Assembly (NCBI RefSeq): GCF_012271785.1
Contig: NZ_JAAWVT010000002.1
Location: forward strand, 1-64,000
DNA from: Paeniglutamicibacter terrestris
GTDB taxonomy: Bacteria > Actinomycetota > Actinomycetes > Actinomycetales > Micrococcaceae
Reading direction: 5' to 3'
Length of the DNA stretch: 64,000 bases
Shown: one piece after another, positions 35,787 to 45,732 of the stretch
Position numbering within the stretch: the first letter of the stretch is position 1
Layout of the letters: every line of letters begins with the position of its first letter
Notes under the pieces: generated by a model
The model's database searches: none
The model's input: the letters and a program-made list of their open reading frames with translations, nothing else
What the model was told of the DNA's origin: nothing
Translations under genes and position numbers: made by a program

Positions 35787-36028
35787 TTGCCCGGCTTCTC
35801 AGCCTGTCCGGCCAGCAGCGCCTTGCGCATGCCCACCAGCTTGAGCGAGCCGAAGGCGAAGATCTGGGTGAAGACCAGCAGCAACACCAGTCCCATGATC
35901 TTCGACCCGGTCAGCACCATAAACAGGCCCAGGCCGGCGAAGATCAGCGCGAAGAGCGGAAAGAACATGTAGCCGAGCACAAAAAGTCCCTCGGGGCTGG
36001 TCTTCAGTGCCTTGATAGCGTCCTTCAT
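35783..36028 (-). CDS. Small two-helix membrane protein
   Basis: 81 residues with two hydrophobic segments (about 16-40 and 45-63) and a short basic end. No family recognised. Its start overlaps the folA stop (ATGA) and its own stop overlaps the next start, so it is firmly part of the thyA-folA run. The tight coupling argues for a real gene, despite the small size. Confidence 0.72.
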   Translation of the reverse strand: MKDAIKALKTSPEGLFVLGYMFFPLFALIFAGLGLFMVLTGSKIMGLVLLLVFTQIFAFGSLKLVGMRKALLAGQAEKPGK

Positions 36029-36597
36029 GCCTTCTGCTCCCAGGCTTCGACGCGGTACTGGGTGCCGTTGGCACCGGTGGCCCATCCGGTCTCGGGATCG
36101 GACAGGGACTTGGTCCACGATCCATCGAGTTTCGGCGCCGTGGTGTCACCCGTCGGCGAGGCATTGATGACGGTTTTGATGGCCAGGTGAGCCTGGGGGG
36201 AGAGGGCGGCGTAGATCTCTCCGCCGCCGATGACCCAAATCTCCTCGGCACCGGCAGCCGTGCGAGCTGCGCTCAGTGCTTCGGCGGTGTTGGCCACCGG
36301 TACGGCGCCGGCGGTACGCAAGGCCTCGTGGCGATCCGCATCGCGGGTAATCACGATGTTGGTGCGCCCGGGCAACGGGCGGAACTTTTCCGGGAATGAT
36401 TCCCAGGTCTTGCGTCCCATGATGACCGGGTGACCGTTGGTGGTGCGCTTGAAGTGGGCCAGGTCCTCGGGAAGGGACCACGGCATGGAGCCGTCGGCGC
36501 CAATGACGCCGTCGGCGGCTTCGGCCCAGATCATGCCGATGCGCTCAGTGGTGGTGGTTTCGGCGCGGTGTCCGGCGCTCTGCTGTGAGTTGCTCAT
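36025..36597 (-). CDS. folA: Dihydrofolate reductase
   Basis: 190 residues, slightly longer than usual (about 160) owing to a charged N-terminal extension (residues 1-20). Visible: [24 protein letters not shown] with the catalytic acidic residue, [21 protein letters not shown], and [13 protein letters not shown] for NADPH binding. It reduces dihydrofolate left over from thymidylate synthesis, matching its partner thyA, whose stop codon overlaps the folA start (ATGA). Confidence 0.95.
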   Translation of the reverse strand: MSNSQQSAGHRAETTTTERIGMIWAEAADGVIGADGSMPWSLPEDLAHFKRTTNGHPVIMGRKTWESFPEKFRPLPGRTNIVITRDADRHEALRTAGAVPVANTAEALSAARTAAGAEEIWVIGGGEIYAALSPQAHLAIKTVINASPTGDTTAPKLDGSWTKSLSDPETGWATGANGTQYRVEAWEQKA

Positions 36598-37397
36598 ACG
36601 GCGATGGGGGCCTTAATCGTCGGGTGGTGTTGGTAGTCCTCGATCACGAAATCATCAATCGTGTAGTCGAAGATCGAATCGGGGGTGCGCGTGATGCGCA
36701 GGCGTGGATACGGGTAGGGCTCGCGGGTCAGCTGTTCGGTGACCTGCTCCACGTGGTTGTCGTAAATGTGGGTATCGCCGCCGGTCCAGATAAATTCACC
36801 GAGCTCTAGGCCGAGCTGGTCGGCCATCATGGCGGTCAGTAACGCGTAGGAGGCAATGTTGAACGGAACGCCCAAGAACATGTCGGCGCTGCGCTGGTAG
36901 AGCTGGCAAGAGAGTTTGCCGTCGGCGACGTAGAACTGGAAGAACGCGTGGCAGGGAGGCAGCGCCATGTTCTGGATCTCCGCGACGTTCCAGGCCGAAA
37001 CGATATGGCGACGTGAATCTGGATTTTCTCGCAAGGAGTCCATGACCTGTGCGATTTGGTCGATGTGGCGGCCATCGGCCGTGGGCCAGGATCGCCACTG
37101 GACGCCGTAGACCGGGCCCAGCTCGCCATCTTCATCTGCCCATTCATCCCAGATCTTCACGCCATTCTCGCGCAAGTATGAGGTATTGGAGTCCCCGCGT
37201 AGGAACCAGAGAAGCTCCACGGCGACAGACTTAAAATGGACGCGCTTGGTGGTGATCAGCGGAAAGGATTCCGCCAAGTCAAAGCGTATCTGGCGGCCAA
37301 AAACACTCGAGGTGCCGGTTCCGGTTCGATCACCCTTGGCAGTGCCATGGGCAAGAACGTCGCGGAGTAGGTCCTCGTAAGGGGTTGGAATCGTCAC
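36594..37397 (-). CDS. thyA: Thymidylate synthase
   Basis: 267 residues, classical folate-dependent enzyme: dUMP to dTMP with methylene-tetrahydrofolate. Visible: [14 protein letters not shown], the phosphate-binding PDSRRHI, the nucleophile Cys149 in [10 protein letters not shown], and [13 protein letters not shown]. The GTG start lies 6 nt after TAGACT with no ribosome site, consistent with a leaderless message. It heads the coupled run thyA-folA-two membrane proteins. Confidence 0.96.
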   Translation of the reverse strand: MTIPTPYEDLLRDVLAHGTAKGDRTGTGTSSVFGRQIRFDLAESFPLITTKRVHFKSVAVELLWFLRGDSNTSYLRENGVKIWDEWADEDGELGPVYGVQWRSWPTADGRHIDQIAQVMDSLRENPDSRRHIVSAWNVAEIQNMALPPCHAFFQFYVADGKLSCQLYQRSADMFLGVPFNIASYALLTAMMADQLGLELGEFIWTGGDTHIYDNHVEQVTEQLTREPYPYPRLRITRTPDSIFDYTIDDFVIEDYQHHPTIKAPIAV

Positions 37398-37409
37398 TGA
37401 ACCAGTCTA

Positions 37410-37812
37410 AACGCTGGCCGCGCGATCGACTGCTGAGGAAGTCCTCGAGTGGGCACCGACTCCTTGGGTCGGTGCCGAATGATGCTCAGTCAACACCTCA
37501 TGCTTGCTGGAGGTGTCGAGTGGATTCCCGGCCGCTTTCCCGCGTGCACGGGCGCAAAGTCGGTGTCGGCGTGGGGCCGCTGTGCTCAGAAATCCTGCCC
37601 TTGGTGTGCTGCCGCAGAGCGTCGCGGCGGCACGCGGTGTGATCCCCAGCTCGGGAACGAGCCTGCGGCGAGTCGAATCTCAATCCACACCATGAAGTGG
37701 CCGTTGGCCCTGCGGCAGCAAGAGATTTGACGCAAGAGGAACGACGGGGATCCCACGCGCCGTGCCGATGGCATCGGCCTTGTCCCCAAGGACCGGTGCT
37801 CGGCGAGCGAAT
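37410..37812. other. Gene-free stretch between thyA and the GntR gene
   Basis: About 400 nt. It holds a GGCACCGAC/GTCGGTGCC hairpin at 37452-37476 and a GCCGAT-GGC-ATCGGC hairpin around 37764-37778, the second perhaps the terminator of the GntR unit. No protein gene is credible. Confidence 0.45.
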
Positions 37813-38193
37813 CTAGTCGGTGTTCCTCAGCCGGCCCTGGAGCAGCGACACTAAGGTCTCATCGGTGATGCCCGCTTCCCGGGAGGCGGCGATCAGATCA
37901 GCGATTTTGACCTGAAGGTGTTCATCCGCCGCACGAGTAGAGTCCGCCGGTGCGTGGGTCACCATGGTCCCCAGTCGTCGCCTGCTCTGAATCAAGCCCG
38001 CGGCCTCGAGCTCCTTGTACGCTCGAGCCACGGTCCCGGTGGCGACACCAAGGTCGGTGGCTAGCGCCCGAACGGTGGGTAGACGTGCGCCGTCGGCCAG
38101 CCGCCCGACGGCGATGAGGGAAGCGATCTGGGTGCGGATCTGCTCAAACGGGGGAGTTGCATCGCGAAGGTCAACGGCAATTTGGATGCTCAA
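37813..38193 (-). CDS. GntR-family regulator, short YtrA-like type
   Basis: 126 residues. An N-terminal winged helix with PPFEQIRTQIASLIAVGRLADGARLP, then VRALATDLGVATGTVARAYKELEAAGLI, is diagnostic for GntR. The C-terminal part is only about 45 residues, too short for a ligand domain, as in YtrA regulators. The TTG start overlaps the stop codon of the upstream membrane-protein gene (TTGA). YtrA members usually repress their own operon, which fits the palindrome at 40041. Confidence 0.88.
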   Translation of the reverse strand: MSIQIAVDLRDATPPFEQIRTQIASLIAVGRLADGARLPTVRALATDLGVATGTVARAYKELEAAGLIQSRRRLGTMVTHAPADSTRAADEHLQVKIADLIAASREAGITDETLVSLLQGRLRNTD

Positions 38194-40022
38194 TGGTTGC
38201 TCGGCGTGGAATATTGCGTGGTTGGCCGCGGTGCACGATAAACGGTGGCCGCCGGAAGCAGACACAGAATGATACCCAGGACCAAGGTGATGAGCTGGAA
38301 GCCGGAAGGATCCTGGTCGTAGTACATACCCTCGCCATAACCATGTCCGCTGGGCGCCCAAAATGTTGGATCTCCCAATAGCGACGTGAGCAGCAAGGAA
38401 ACTCCACCGAGCATCCGAGCGCCGCGCTGAGCCAGCAATAATCGGATCTTGGTGTCTTCGCTCCTGCTGGCGTCAGCCCGCAGTGCACTGTGGGTCGCAC
38501 TGCGATATAGCACACCAGCGAGCGCCGCGACGATGACGAGTATCGCGGCTGCCCACCACACGATCTCCCGAAGAGCGGGCGGGCCAGCAACCGCAAAGTT
38601 GATCACCGATGTGACTCCGAGCGTTGTTGCCAGAACCAGCACCGTGAGGAACCACCCCGGGAGCAGACCCCGGCGGGGGGTCTCGAGGCTCGGCCCACCG
38701 ACTCGGCGAGAGATCACCCATGCCGCCAGTAGATTCAGCAGCAGATAGCTGCCCGCAGCCAGCACGATCGTCAGAGCTAGGTTCCCCATGGTTTGCAGGC
38801 GGGTGGGGTCGGTGGAATCAAAGGAGAAGGTTTGGGTCCCGTCGGCGGAGGTTGTCGTGCTGTAAACGGACCCCGTGGCTTGCATCCCCATGAACATGAC
38901 AACTAGGAACATCACCAAAAGTCCGATGCAGTGGGTCAGCAGCAGGAAGTCTCGTGCCGTGGAAAATGAGCGGGACGGTGCCGAGCTTCCGACGAGCGCG
39001 TTGGGAGAAATATCGACAAGTTTCGGAGGGGAGCAGCTCACGACCACGATGATCAGTGCAAGGAAGCTGATGCTCGCTATCAGGTTCAACACGTTGGCAT
39101 GGTTTTGTGCACTCTCGCTGAAGGAGGGACCACTGGCCGTGATCGGCAGGGCCCAATCGGCCCGGGCTCGGATGCCTTCGGCGAGGTATGACGCGGAGGC
39201 GGCGCCAAAGCCCGCAATTACTATCGATGCGGTACGCAAGAGCCGATTGATCCACACGGAACGCAGGATGGAATTCTCCCCAGCGTCCAGGGCATCGAGC
39301 GGCGGACGCCGGACAATGACTGCCGCTGCTCCGGCGCTACCCAGTAGGGCCAAGGCCATGCCGCCCATGAGGTAGGGGCCCACCTCGTTGCCGGATCGAG
39401 TTCCCGTGATGGAAGAAATATAGGGGGAATTGCCCTTGGCGTCGGTGGAATCGAGATCTATCGGGTTTCCGTCGTCGTCAACGGGGTTCCCGAAGTCATC
39501 GGTCTCGCCGTCGTAGCTCATCTCCTGCGAGCTTGAACTCGAGTCGCTACCTTCCCGGTGCGGAGCGCCGGGGTCATTCCACACAAAAATGATGGCCACC
39601 GTGCTGATGACTGTGCAGACCAAGAGCAGGCTTGCTAAGAATTTTGGCACCAACGTCTTGACGCTGCGTACTTCGAGTGAGGCGCTACGCACCGGCTTTA
39701 GATGCCGGGGCCAGGTGAATTGGCCCAGGATGTAAACAAGCGTCAGCCACAGGCCGGGTGCTGCGGCATGCATCAGCATGGTGGTGGGTTGAGTATCGAC
39801 CATCATCCCGGTGCCTGCATCGGGGGCGATGGCCCACAGATTCGACAGGCCGGAGGTTCCTGAGGCGAAAAACGCTATCAGTGCCGTCCAGAAGGCATGG
39901 CGTGAAATGGCTTCGGTGGTGTTTGTCGCGTTTGGTGCTGCCACGAAAAAGCGCAAGAGGACATAGATCAGCGCGGCGGATATCGCCAAGCCGAAACCGA
40001 CGGATGTCAGTGCATTGATCAT
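38190..40022 (-). CDS. Large polytopic membrane protein, unknown
   Basis: 610 residues with about 12-13 transmembrane segments and no recognised family. After the fourth segment comes a hydrophilic, acidic, Ser-rich loop (about 170-210) with the near-repeat FGNPVDDDGNPID. A second soluble loop (about 380-405) carries DGTQTFSFDSTDPT. It is the first gene of a two-gene unit with a YtrA-like regulator, so its expression is probably induced by a small molecule or envelope stress. No ABC ATPase is present, unlike typical YtrA operons. Confidence 0.75.
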   Translation of the reverse strand: MINALTSVGFGLAISAALIYVLLRFFVAAPNATNTTEAISRHAFWTALIAFFASGTSGLSNLWAIAPDAGTGMMVDTQPTTMLMHAAAPGLWLTLVYILGQFTWPRHLKPVRSASLEVRSVKTLVPKFLASLLLVCTVISTVAIIFVWNDPGAPHREGSDSSSSSQEMSYDGETDDFGNPVDDDGNPIDLDSTDAKGNSPYISSITGTRSGNEVGPYLMGGMALALLGSAGAAAVIVRRPPLDALDAGENSILRSVWINRLLRTASIVIAGFGAASASYLAEGIRARADWALPITASGPSFSESAQNHANVLNLIASISFLALIIVVVSCSPPKLVDISPNALVGSSAPSRSFSTARDFLLLTHCIGLLVMFLVVMFMGMQATGSVYSTTTSADGTQTFSFDSTDPTRLQTMGNLALTIVLAAGSYLLLNLLAAWVISRRVGGPSLETPRRGLLPGWFLTVLVLATTLGVTSVINFAVAGPPALREIVWWAAAILVIVAALAGVLYRSATHSALRADASRSEDTKIRLLLAQRGARMLGGVSLLLTSLLGDPTFWAPSGHGYGEGMYYDQDPSGFQLITLVLGIILCLLPAATVYRAPRPTTQYSTPSNH

Positions 40023-40040
40023 GAAGTGGTGCTCCCAAAC

Positions 40041-40086
40041 CTCGAACTTTGTATCAATGTATCAAGTCTTTGAGACAAAGTTCGAG
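40041..40086. promoter_or_regulatory. Palindromic operator upstream of the membrane protein/GntR unit
   Basis: CTCGAACTTTGT and ACAAAGTTCGAG form a perfect 12-bp inverted repeat, extended by TCA/TGA after one mismatch, with a 14-nt centre. Inside is a direct repeat GTATCA-AT-GTATCA. On the minus strand TTGTCT-17-GATACA could be the promoter, so a repressor here would block it. Confidence 0.7.
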
Positions 40087-40125
40087 GGGGATCGGCTCAT
40101 GAAGCGAAAAAGTGCCGAATTGTTA

Positions 40126-40449
40126 TCAGAGAACTAGGTCGTTGTACTCCGGGTAGCGCCGAAGGTAATCCTGAACGTAGGAGCACTCGGGGATGATCTT
40201 CAACTGGCGTTGGCGCATCTGCTCCAAGACCAAGGTCACCAGTGCGCGGGCGTAGCCGTGACGCCCATATTCCTCATTGATGATGGTGTGCTGCAGCGTG
40301 GCAACATTCCCCTCAACGCTGTAGCCCAGGAAACCCACATACGTCGCCCCGTGCCAGAGGGAGTAGCGGCCGCGATCCTCGTCATGGTCCAAGCGCAGAC
40401 CCTGGTGCGCAATCTTTTCCGGGGCCGTGCCGTGATTCTTCTGGATCAT
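40126..40449 (-). CDS. GNAT-like N-acetyltransferase, YjdJ type
   Basis: 107 residues. Short Gcn5-related fold (Gly-rich EYGRHGYARALVTLVLEQM, the acetyl-CoA-binding helix start) with the late CSYVQDYLRRYPEY segment characteristic of the YjdJ/GCN5-like small family. Substrate unknown. GGAGT precedes the ATG. It stands between the large membrane protein and the Nudix gene; the neighbours do not reveal its role. Confidence 0.85.
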   Translation of the reverse strand: MIQKNHGTAPEKIAHQGLRLDHDEDRGRYSLWHGATYVGFLGYSVEGNVATLQHTIINEEYGRHGYARALVTLVLEQMRQRQLKIIPECSYVQDYLRRYPEYNDLVL

Positions 40450-40534
40450 GATGCACTCCTTGTCGAGGCTCGAAAATCTCTTGTGGTGCCGCGTATGTGC
40501 TCACCTACCAAGAGACTACAGCGAAGAGTGCGCG

Positions 40535-41500
40535 CTAGTCCTCAAATGCTTCGTAAACTTCAACCGAAACAAGTTTTCCCTTGCCAGATACCGGTTGGTG
40601 AACCACGATGATCGAACCCGGTCGCAGGAAAGGATCCTCAGCCGGTAAGAACGCCCGGAGCCGAGAGCTCATGCGTTTGCGTAACTCCTCCAGCACCAGC
40701 GGCAACACCGGACGATGCGTGCACATGGCCTGGGAACGATGCTTATTCAGCAATTTGGCCACGGCGCGCATCGCCTTGCCCGGGTGACGCTTTGCCTCGT
40801 GTTCGGTGATCGAACCGAGCAGCTTCAACGGCAGATGCTGTTCCTTGAGGTAGGGCGTCACCGTCTGCACACAACGAATCCACGGGCTGGAGGCGACGCG
40901 CGTCGGACGCCACGATGTCACTAAGCGTGAGACAGCCAGCGCCTGACGCTGCCCGGTGGCAGCCAAGGGGCGTTTGCCTTCCTCCCGCGTCCAATTGGAG
41001 CGCGGCTTCGCCTTGGCATGGCGGATGACCACAAATGGCACGGTGAACAATTCGCCGGCCTGGTGGGCGGCCACCAGTGCATCCAACGGTTCCAGATCAC
41101 CCGGATTGGTCAGCCACGTGCGCGCCAATTCTGGGGTGGCCCAACGCACCGCATCAACTTCCTTGCCATCTGGCACCGGCGTGGTGCCGGGGGAACGCGC
41201 GGCCCAATAGTAGACAACCTTGGGCCCGGAGTTGACCTCATATCTCATCGCGGGCAGTGGAATGCCCAAGGTGATGTCCAGACCGATCTCTTCAAGGACT
41301 TCCCTGGTGGCGCACTCGGGCATGGTTTCCCCGGGATTGATCTTGCCCTTGGGCCATGACCAATCGTCATATCGTTCGCGGTGAATCATCAACACCTCGA
41401 GCCCTGCACCGTTGACCCGCCACACCAAAGCACCGGCCGCGCGAACGGCAAAATCTGCACCTCGGATGGCTTCCGAATCACTAGAACGAACTAACTCCAC
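40535..41500 (-). CDS. mutT1: Nudix hydrolase fused to histidine phosphatase (MutT1-like)
   Basis: 321 residues in two domains. Residues about 15-150 hold the Nudix box GKINPGETMPECATREVLEEIG. From about 157 comes the RHG phosphatase motif VVIRHAKAK, with its second catalytic His probably in MCTHRPVL. Mycobacterial MutT1 has the same architecture; it degrades 8-oxo-dGTP and diadenosine polyphosphates and lies next to ppk. Here ppk lies immediately upstream with a 4-nt gap, so both are in one unit. It starts with GTG. Confidence 0.9.
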   Translation of the reverse strand: MELVRSSDSEAIRGADFAVRAAGALVWRVNGAGLEVLMIHRERYDDWSWPKGKINPGETMPECATREVLEEIGLDITLGIPLPAMRYEVNSGPKVVYYWAARSPGTTPVPDGKEVDAVRWATPELARTWLTNPGDLEPLDALVAAHQAGELFTVPFVVIRHAKAKPRSNWTREEGKRPLAATGQRQALAVSRLVTSWRPTRVASSPWIRCVQTVTPYLKEQHLPLKLLGSITEHEAKRHPGKAMRAVAKLLNKHRSQAMCTHRPVLPLVLEELRKRMSSRLRAFLPAEDPFLRPGSIIVVHQPVSGKGKLVSVEVYEAFED

Positions 41501-41504
41501 GCCC

Positions 41505-43718
41505 CTAGCGCCTGACCGCGGTTCGCTGGCGGGTGCGAGACTCGATCAGCCACGACTGAATGTCTAGGAGTCGTTGGCCATTTTCATCGGTGTGGTGTCG
41601 GGTCCAGTCGCCCTCGGAGTCAAGATGCCAGCTGGCCGTTCCTGGGTCCATGTACCGATCCAGCAGTGCCACCAGTTCGCTGATGTCCTCACGGCTGCTC
41701 AGCGATACCAGTGCCTCGACGCGTCGATCCAGGTTGCGGTGCATCATATCGGCGGAACCGATGAAGATCACCGGCTCCCCGGCATTGGCGAAGCAGAAGA
41801 CGCGGGAGTGCTCCAGGAACCGGCCCAAGACGGAGCGAACCCGAATGTTTTCGCTCAGGCCCGGCACGCCGGGACGCAAGGAGCAGATGCCGCGGACAAT
41901 GACATCGACCTGAACCCCGGCCTGTGAAGCACGGTACAGCGCATCGATGATGGCCTCATCGACCATGGAGTTAACCTTGATGACCACCCGGGCCGCAAGA
42001 CCCGCCTTGCGGTTGGCGATCTCCGCCTCAATGCGGTCGATCAGCCCGCTGCGCAGCGAGCGCGGAGCGACCAACAAACGCTTGAAAGTTGAGCGCGGAG
42101 CAAAGCCGGAAAGCTGGTTGAACAAACGCGATAGGTCCTCGCCCACGGCGTCGTCGCTGGTGAGCAGCCCCAAATCCTCGTAGTAACGAGCGGTACGCGG
42201 GTGGTAGTTGCCGGTGCCAATGTGGCAATAGCGCCGCAGCTTATCTCCCTCGCGGCGAACCACCAGGGAGAGCTTGGAGTGGGTCTTGAGGCCAACGATG
42301 CCGTAGACCACGTGAACACCGGCCTGTTCCAACTTCCGGGCCCAGGTGATGTTGGCCTGCTCATCAAAGCGTGCCTTGATTTCTACCAGCGCCAGCACCT
42401 GCTTGCCGGACTCGGCGGCATCAATGAGCGCATCCACAATCGGGGAGTCGCCGGAGGTGCGGTACAGGGTCTGCTTGATGGCCATGACCTTGGGATCATT
42501 GGCCGCCTGCTCCAAGAATGCCTGAACCGAGGTGGAGAAGGAGTCATAGGGGTGGTGCAGCAGGATGTCGCGGCGGCGCATCGCGGCAAAAACGTTGGCG
42601 GCCTTGGAGGTCTCGGACTCGTTGAGGAAGCGCGAGGTGTGGGCCAGCTGCTTGGGGTAGTGCAAATCTGCTCGGTCAATGCCGGCAATGACACCCATTC
42701 CGCGCAAATCCAGCGGGGCGGGGAGGGCAAATACCTCGTCCTCTTCGATGCCCAGCTCGCGCACCAGCAGGGCGAGAATGTTGGGGCTAATATCCTCAAC
42801 GACCTCAAGGCGCACCGGGGGACCGAAGCGCCGGCGCAGCAGTTCCTGCTCTAGGGCCTTGAGCAGGTTCTCCGCGTCGTCTTCCTCCACCTCGAGGTCC
42901 TCGTTGCGGGTGACTCGGAAGAAGTGGTGTTCAACGATGTCCATGCCCGGGAACAAGAGTTCCAGGTGCACGGCGATGACATCTTCGAGCGTGATGAAGC
43001 GGGCGATGCGTCCGGCGGAGTTTCCGGCGCGCGGTCCATCCACGGAGATCAACCGGGCCATCATGTCCGGGACCTTGAGCCGGGCAAAGAGCTCCTTGCC
43101 GCTCACCGGGTTGCGCACCACCACCGCCAGGTTCAGCGAAAGTCCGGAAATGTAGGGGAAGGGGTGGGCGGGGTCCACGGCCAGCGGGGTGAGGATCGGG
43201 AAGACTTGGTCGATGAACCAGCGACGCAGTTCCTCACGCGCCCGCTCGTCCAGGTCCTTCCAGCCCACCAACAGGATTTGTTCTTCCTCCAGGGCGGGGC
43301 GGACCTGGAGCGCAAAAACTTCGGCATGACGTACTTGCAGGGCGTGCGCGTCGGCCAGCAGCCGCTCCAACTGATCGATCGGGCTAATGCCGGTCGTTGA
43401 TGGCACCGCGAGGCCCGTGGCAATACGACGCTTGAGGCCAGCGACGCGCACCATGAAGAACTCGTCAAGGTTGGAGGCGAAGATCGAGAGGAAATTGACC
43501 CGCTCCAGCAGGTGCAATTCCGGATCCTCGGCCAGCTCCAAGACGCGAGCGTTAAAGTGCAGCCAGCTCAGTTCCCGGTCCAGAAAACGATCGTCAGCGA
43601 AGTCGCCCTCGGGAAGCAGCGACGGTGCAAACTCGGGCAGCTCGATCCGGTCCTGGGTGGCCCGGGCCGCGGGCACATCGGTGATGCCCAATGCTGATGT
43701 GACTGGGTGCGGTTCCAT
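41505..43718 (-). CDS. ppk: Polyphosphate kinase (PPK1)
   Basis: 737 residues, four-domain PPK1. Visible: the N-terminal [39 protein letters not shown], and the phospho-histidine segment [10 protein letters not shown], then [12 protein letters not shown] near the C-terminus. It makes and uses inorganic polyphosphate from ATP and is important for phosphate and stress metabolism. It lies directly upstream of mutT1, as in mycobacteria. AGGGG eight nt before the ATG serves as ribosome site. Confidence 0.96.
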   Translation of the reverse strand: MEPHPVTSALGITDVPAARATQDRIELPEFAPSLLPEGDFADDRFLDRELSWLHFNARVLELAEDPELHLLERVNFLSIFASNLDEFFMVRVAGLKRRIATGLAVPSTTGISPIDQLERLLADAHALQVRHAEVFALQVRPALEEEQILLVGWKDLDERAREELRRWFIDQVFPILTPLAVDPAHPFPYISGLSLNLAVVVRNPVSGKELFARLKVPDMMARLISVDGPRAGNSAGRIARFITLEDVIAVHLELLFPGMDIVEHHFFRVTRNEDLEVEEDDAENLLKALEQELLRRRFGPPVRLEVVEDISPNILALLVRELGIEEDEVFALPAPLDLRGMGVIAGIDRADLHYPKQLAHTSRFLNESETSKAANVFAAMRRRDILLHHPYDSFSTSVQAFLEQAANDPKVMAIKQTLYRTSGDSPIVDALIDAAESGKQVLALVEIKARFDEQANITWARKLEQAGVHVVYGIVGLKTHSKLSLVVRREGDKLRRYCHIGTGNYHPRTARYYEDLGLLTSDDAVGEDLSRLFNQLSGFAPRSTFKRLLVAPRSLRSGLIDRIEAEIANRKAGLAARVVIKVNSMVDEAIIDALYRASQAGVQVDVIVRGICSLRPGVPGLSENIRVRSVLGRFLEHSRVFCFANAGEPVIFIGSADMMHRNLDRRVEALVSLSSREDISELVALLDRYMDPGTASWHLDSEGDWTRHHTDENGQRLLDIQSWLIESRTRQRTAVRR

Positions 43719-43801
43719 GGCTGTTGCCCCTAGCGTGGATGGTGAGGTTCATAAGCCGCGCGCCAACGGCAGGCCGTCGGGGCGCGGCATCGCGTTGCCT
43801 A

Positions 43802-44770
43802 CTACCTTACCGAAACCGGGGCGTACATGACGTCGACATCCCACTTGGTGAAGCCCAATTTTCGGTATAGCGAGACGGCCGCCACATTGTCGGCATCCAC
43901 GTAGAGCATCAGGGCCGGCAGCCCCAAGGAATTCAGGTGCGTGATGCCCGCGAGGGTGAGGACCTTGCCCAGCCCGGTGCCCTGTGCCTCGGGGATCACA
44001 CCCACCACGTAGATCTCGCCAATGCGCTGATGTTCCCCGGTCACGGGGGAGGAGAGCGCCGGGTGCACCTTGGTCCAGTGGAAGCCCACAATCTGTTCCT
44101 GCGCATTTACTGCCAGCAGGAAGCCGGCGGGGTCAAACCAGTCTTCGGCCATGCGCGCTTCCAAGTCATCAAGCGTCATGGAACCCTGTTCGGGGTGATG
44201 AGCGAAGGCCGCGGCATTGGCAGCGATCCAGCCCGGGCCATCACTGTCCGGATTAAAGGCGCGGATGCTGATGCCCTCGGGCACGATGGCGGCGGGTACC
44301 GGGGTGCCGGTGATCATGCGCATGCGCCAGAGCTCACGCACCGGGGCAAAGCCGTTGGTCTCGGCCAGCCGGGCGGCGGCCTCGTGATTGCCATGGGCCC
44401 ACGCCCGCAGCTTGCCCAATTCGGTGTGCTGCCCCAGCGCCTCAAGCAGGGCACCGGCGATGCCCGAATCGCGGAAGGCCGGGTCCACGACCATTTCCAG
44501 GGTTCCGGGGTCCCCGAGCACGGCGATGGCAACACCCACCAGCTCACCCGAATTTGTTGCCGGCCCCTGAACGAGGTAGGCGTAGGCGCCGATCAATACG
44601 TCGGGATCCGCGGTGCTACGCAATTCCACGAGCGTCTGCTCGCTTAAGGGCGGGTTGCCGTCGGCTTCCTCCGCGGTGGTGGCCAATTCGCGCAGCGCGC
44701 GCAAGGCATCGGGTTCCGGAGAACCGTGGTTGATCTCAATTCTGACTTCGGGATTCGTCGCAGCGCTCAT
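43802..44770 (-). CDS. mshD: Mycothiol synthase
   Basis: 322 residues made of two GNAT domains, of which the second is complete, with VVGVIPEAQGTGLGKVLTLAG binding acetyl-CoA and FTKWDVDVMY near the end. MshD acetylates the cysteine of Cys-GlcN-Ins, the last step of mycothiol synthesis. This is strong evidence for an actinobacterial host. The ATG follows TATCTT by 7 nt, so it may have its own leaderless transcript, in addition to readthrough from glnR 26 nt upstream. Confidence 0.95.
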   Translation of the reverse strand: MSAATNPEVRIEINHGSPEPDALRALRELATTAEEADGNPPLSEQTLVELRSTADPDVLIGAYAYLVQGPATNSGELVGVAIAVLGDPGTLEMVVDPAFRDSGIAGALLEALGQHTELGKLRAWAHGNHEAAARLAETNGFAPVRELWRMRMITGTPVPAAIVPEGISIRAFNPDSDGPGWIAANAAAFAHHPEQGSMTLDDLEARMAEDWFDPAGFLLAVNAQEQIVGFHWTKVHPALSSPVTGEHQRIGEIYVVGVIPEAQGTGLGKVLTLAGITHLNSLGLPALMLYVDADNVAAVSLYRKLGFTKWDVDVMYAPVSVR

Positions 44771-44796
44771 ACTCCCAAAGATAGCCGCAGCGGCAC

Positions 44797-45495
44797 CTAA
44801 GCGTCGACGACCTCGGGGTTTTCGTTGCGTTGTGAGGCGAAACGGTAGCCGACGTTACGCACGGTGCCGATCAGCTGCTCATGGTCGGTGCCCAGCTTGG
44901 CACGCAGACGACGCACGTGGACGTCCACGGTCCGGGTGCCTCCGTAGTAGTCGTAGCCCCAGACTTCGTGCAGCAATTGCTCACGGGTGAAGACCCGTCC
45001 GGGGTGCTGCGCGAGGTACTTCAGCAGCTCAAATTCCTTGTAGGTCAGGTTCAGCGGTTCGCCGTGCACCTTGGCGGTGTAGCTGGCCTCGTCGATCAGC
45101 ACACCGGCTGCCCGGATCGGTGCGCTGGTATCTGCCTCGGTGTGCGAGGAACGAGCCAGTGCCAGGCGCAGGCGGGCTTCGACCTCCGCTGGTCCCGCGG
45201 TATCAAGGATCACGTCATCAACCTGCCAGGAGGCGCTAATCGCTGCCATCCCGCCCTCGGTGAGCACCAATAACAGGGGGCTGGAGACACCGGTGGTGCG
45301 CAGCAGCTGGCACAAGGTGCGTGATGCGGCTAAGTCTTTGCGTCCATCCACGAGCACCAGCTGGGCACCGTCGGCGGCCAGCATGGCGTTTCCCTGTGCG
45401 GGAAGGACACGCACCTCGTGGGAGAGCAGGCCCAAGGAGGGCAGAATATCGCCCTCGGGGCCCGGGGTGTTGGTCAACAGCGCGATGATGGCCAT
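44797..45495 (-). CDS. glnR: GlnR-type OmpR-family regulator
   Basis: 232 residues. An N-terminal receiver-like domain (to about 115) that lacks the usual acidic pair and the conserved Lys but keeps an Asp in LVDGRKD, then an OmpR winged helix with [48 protein letters not shown]... character. This matches GlnR, the orphan nitrogen regulator of actinobacteria, and its neighbourhood with mshD is also seen in mycobacteria. The ATG of MAIIALLTN is used; a GTG four codons upstream is possible. Confidence 0.88.
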   Translation of the reverse strand: MAIIALLTNTPGPEGDILPSLGLLSHEVRVLPAQGNAMLAADGAQLVLVDGRKDLAASRTLCQLLRTTGVSSPLLLVLTEGGMAAISASWQVDDVILDTAGPAEVEARLRLALARSSHTEADTSAPIRAAGVLIDEASYTAKVHGEPLNLTYKEFELLKYLAQHPGRVFTREQLLHEVWGYDYYGGTRTVDVHVRRLRAKLGTDHEQLIGTVRNVGYRFASQRNENPEVVDA

Positions 45496-45732
45496 CGAGA
45501 ACTTCACCCGTCTTCTTCTTGTTTGATTTGCCGATTCACGGCCGCATTCCCGGTGTGGGGAACGGTGCATTGAATCGATGCGTACGTAGAAAGTATAGAT
45601 TGCCGTGGGTTTCGATCACATTTCCGGCACGTGACGCGGGCCGCACTCGCGGCCAGGCAACTGCGTTTCTGCCCGGTACAACGGGGCGTAGCGGGCGGGG
45701 CGAGAGTGGTGCAATGTACGTAATAAGGCAGG

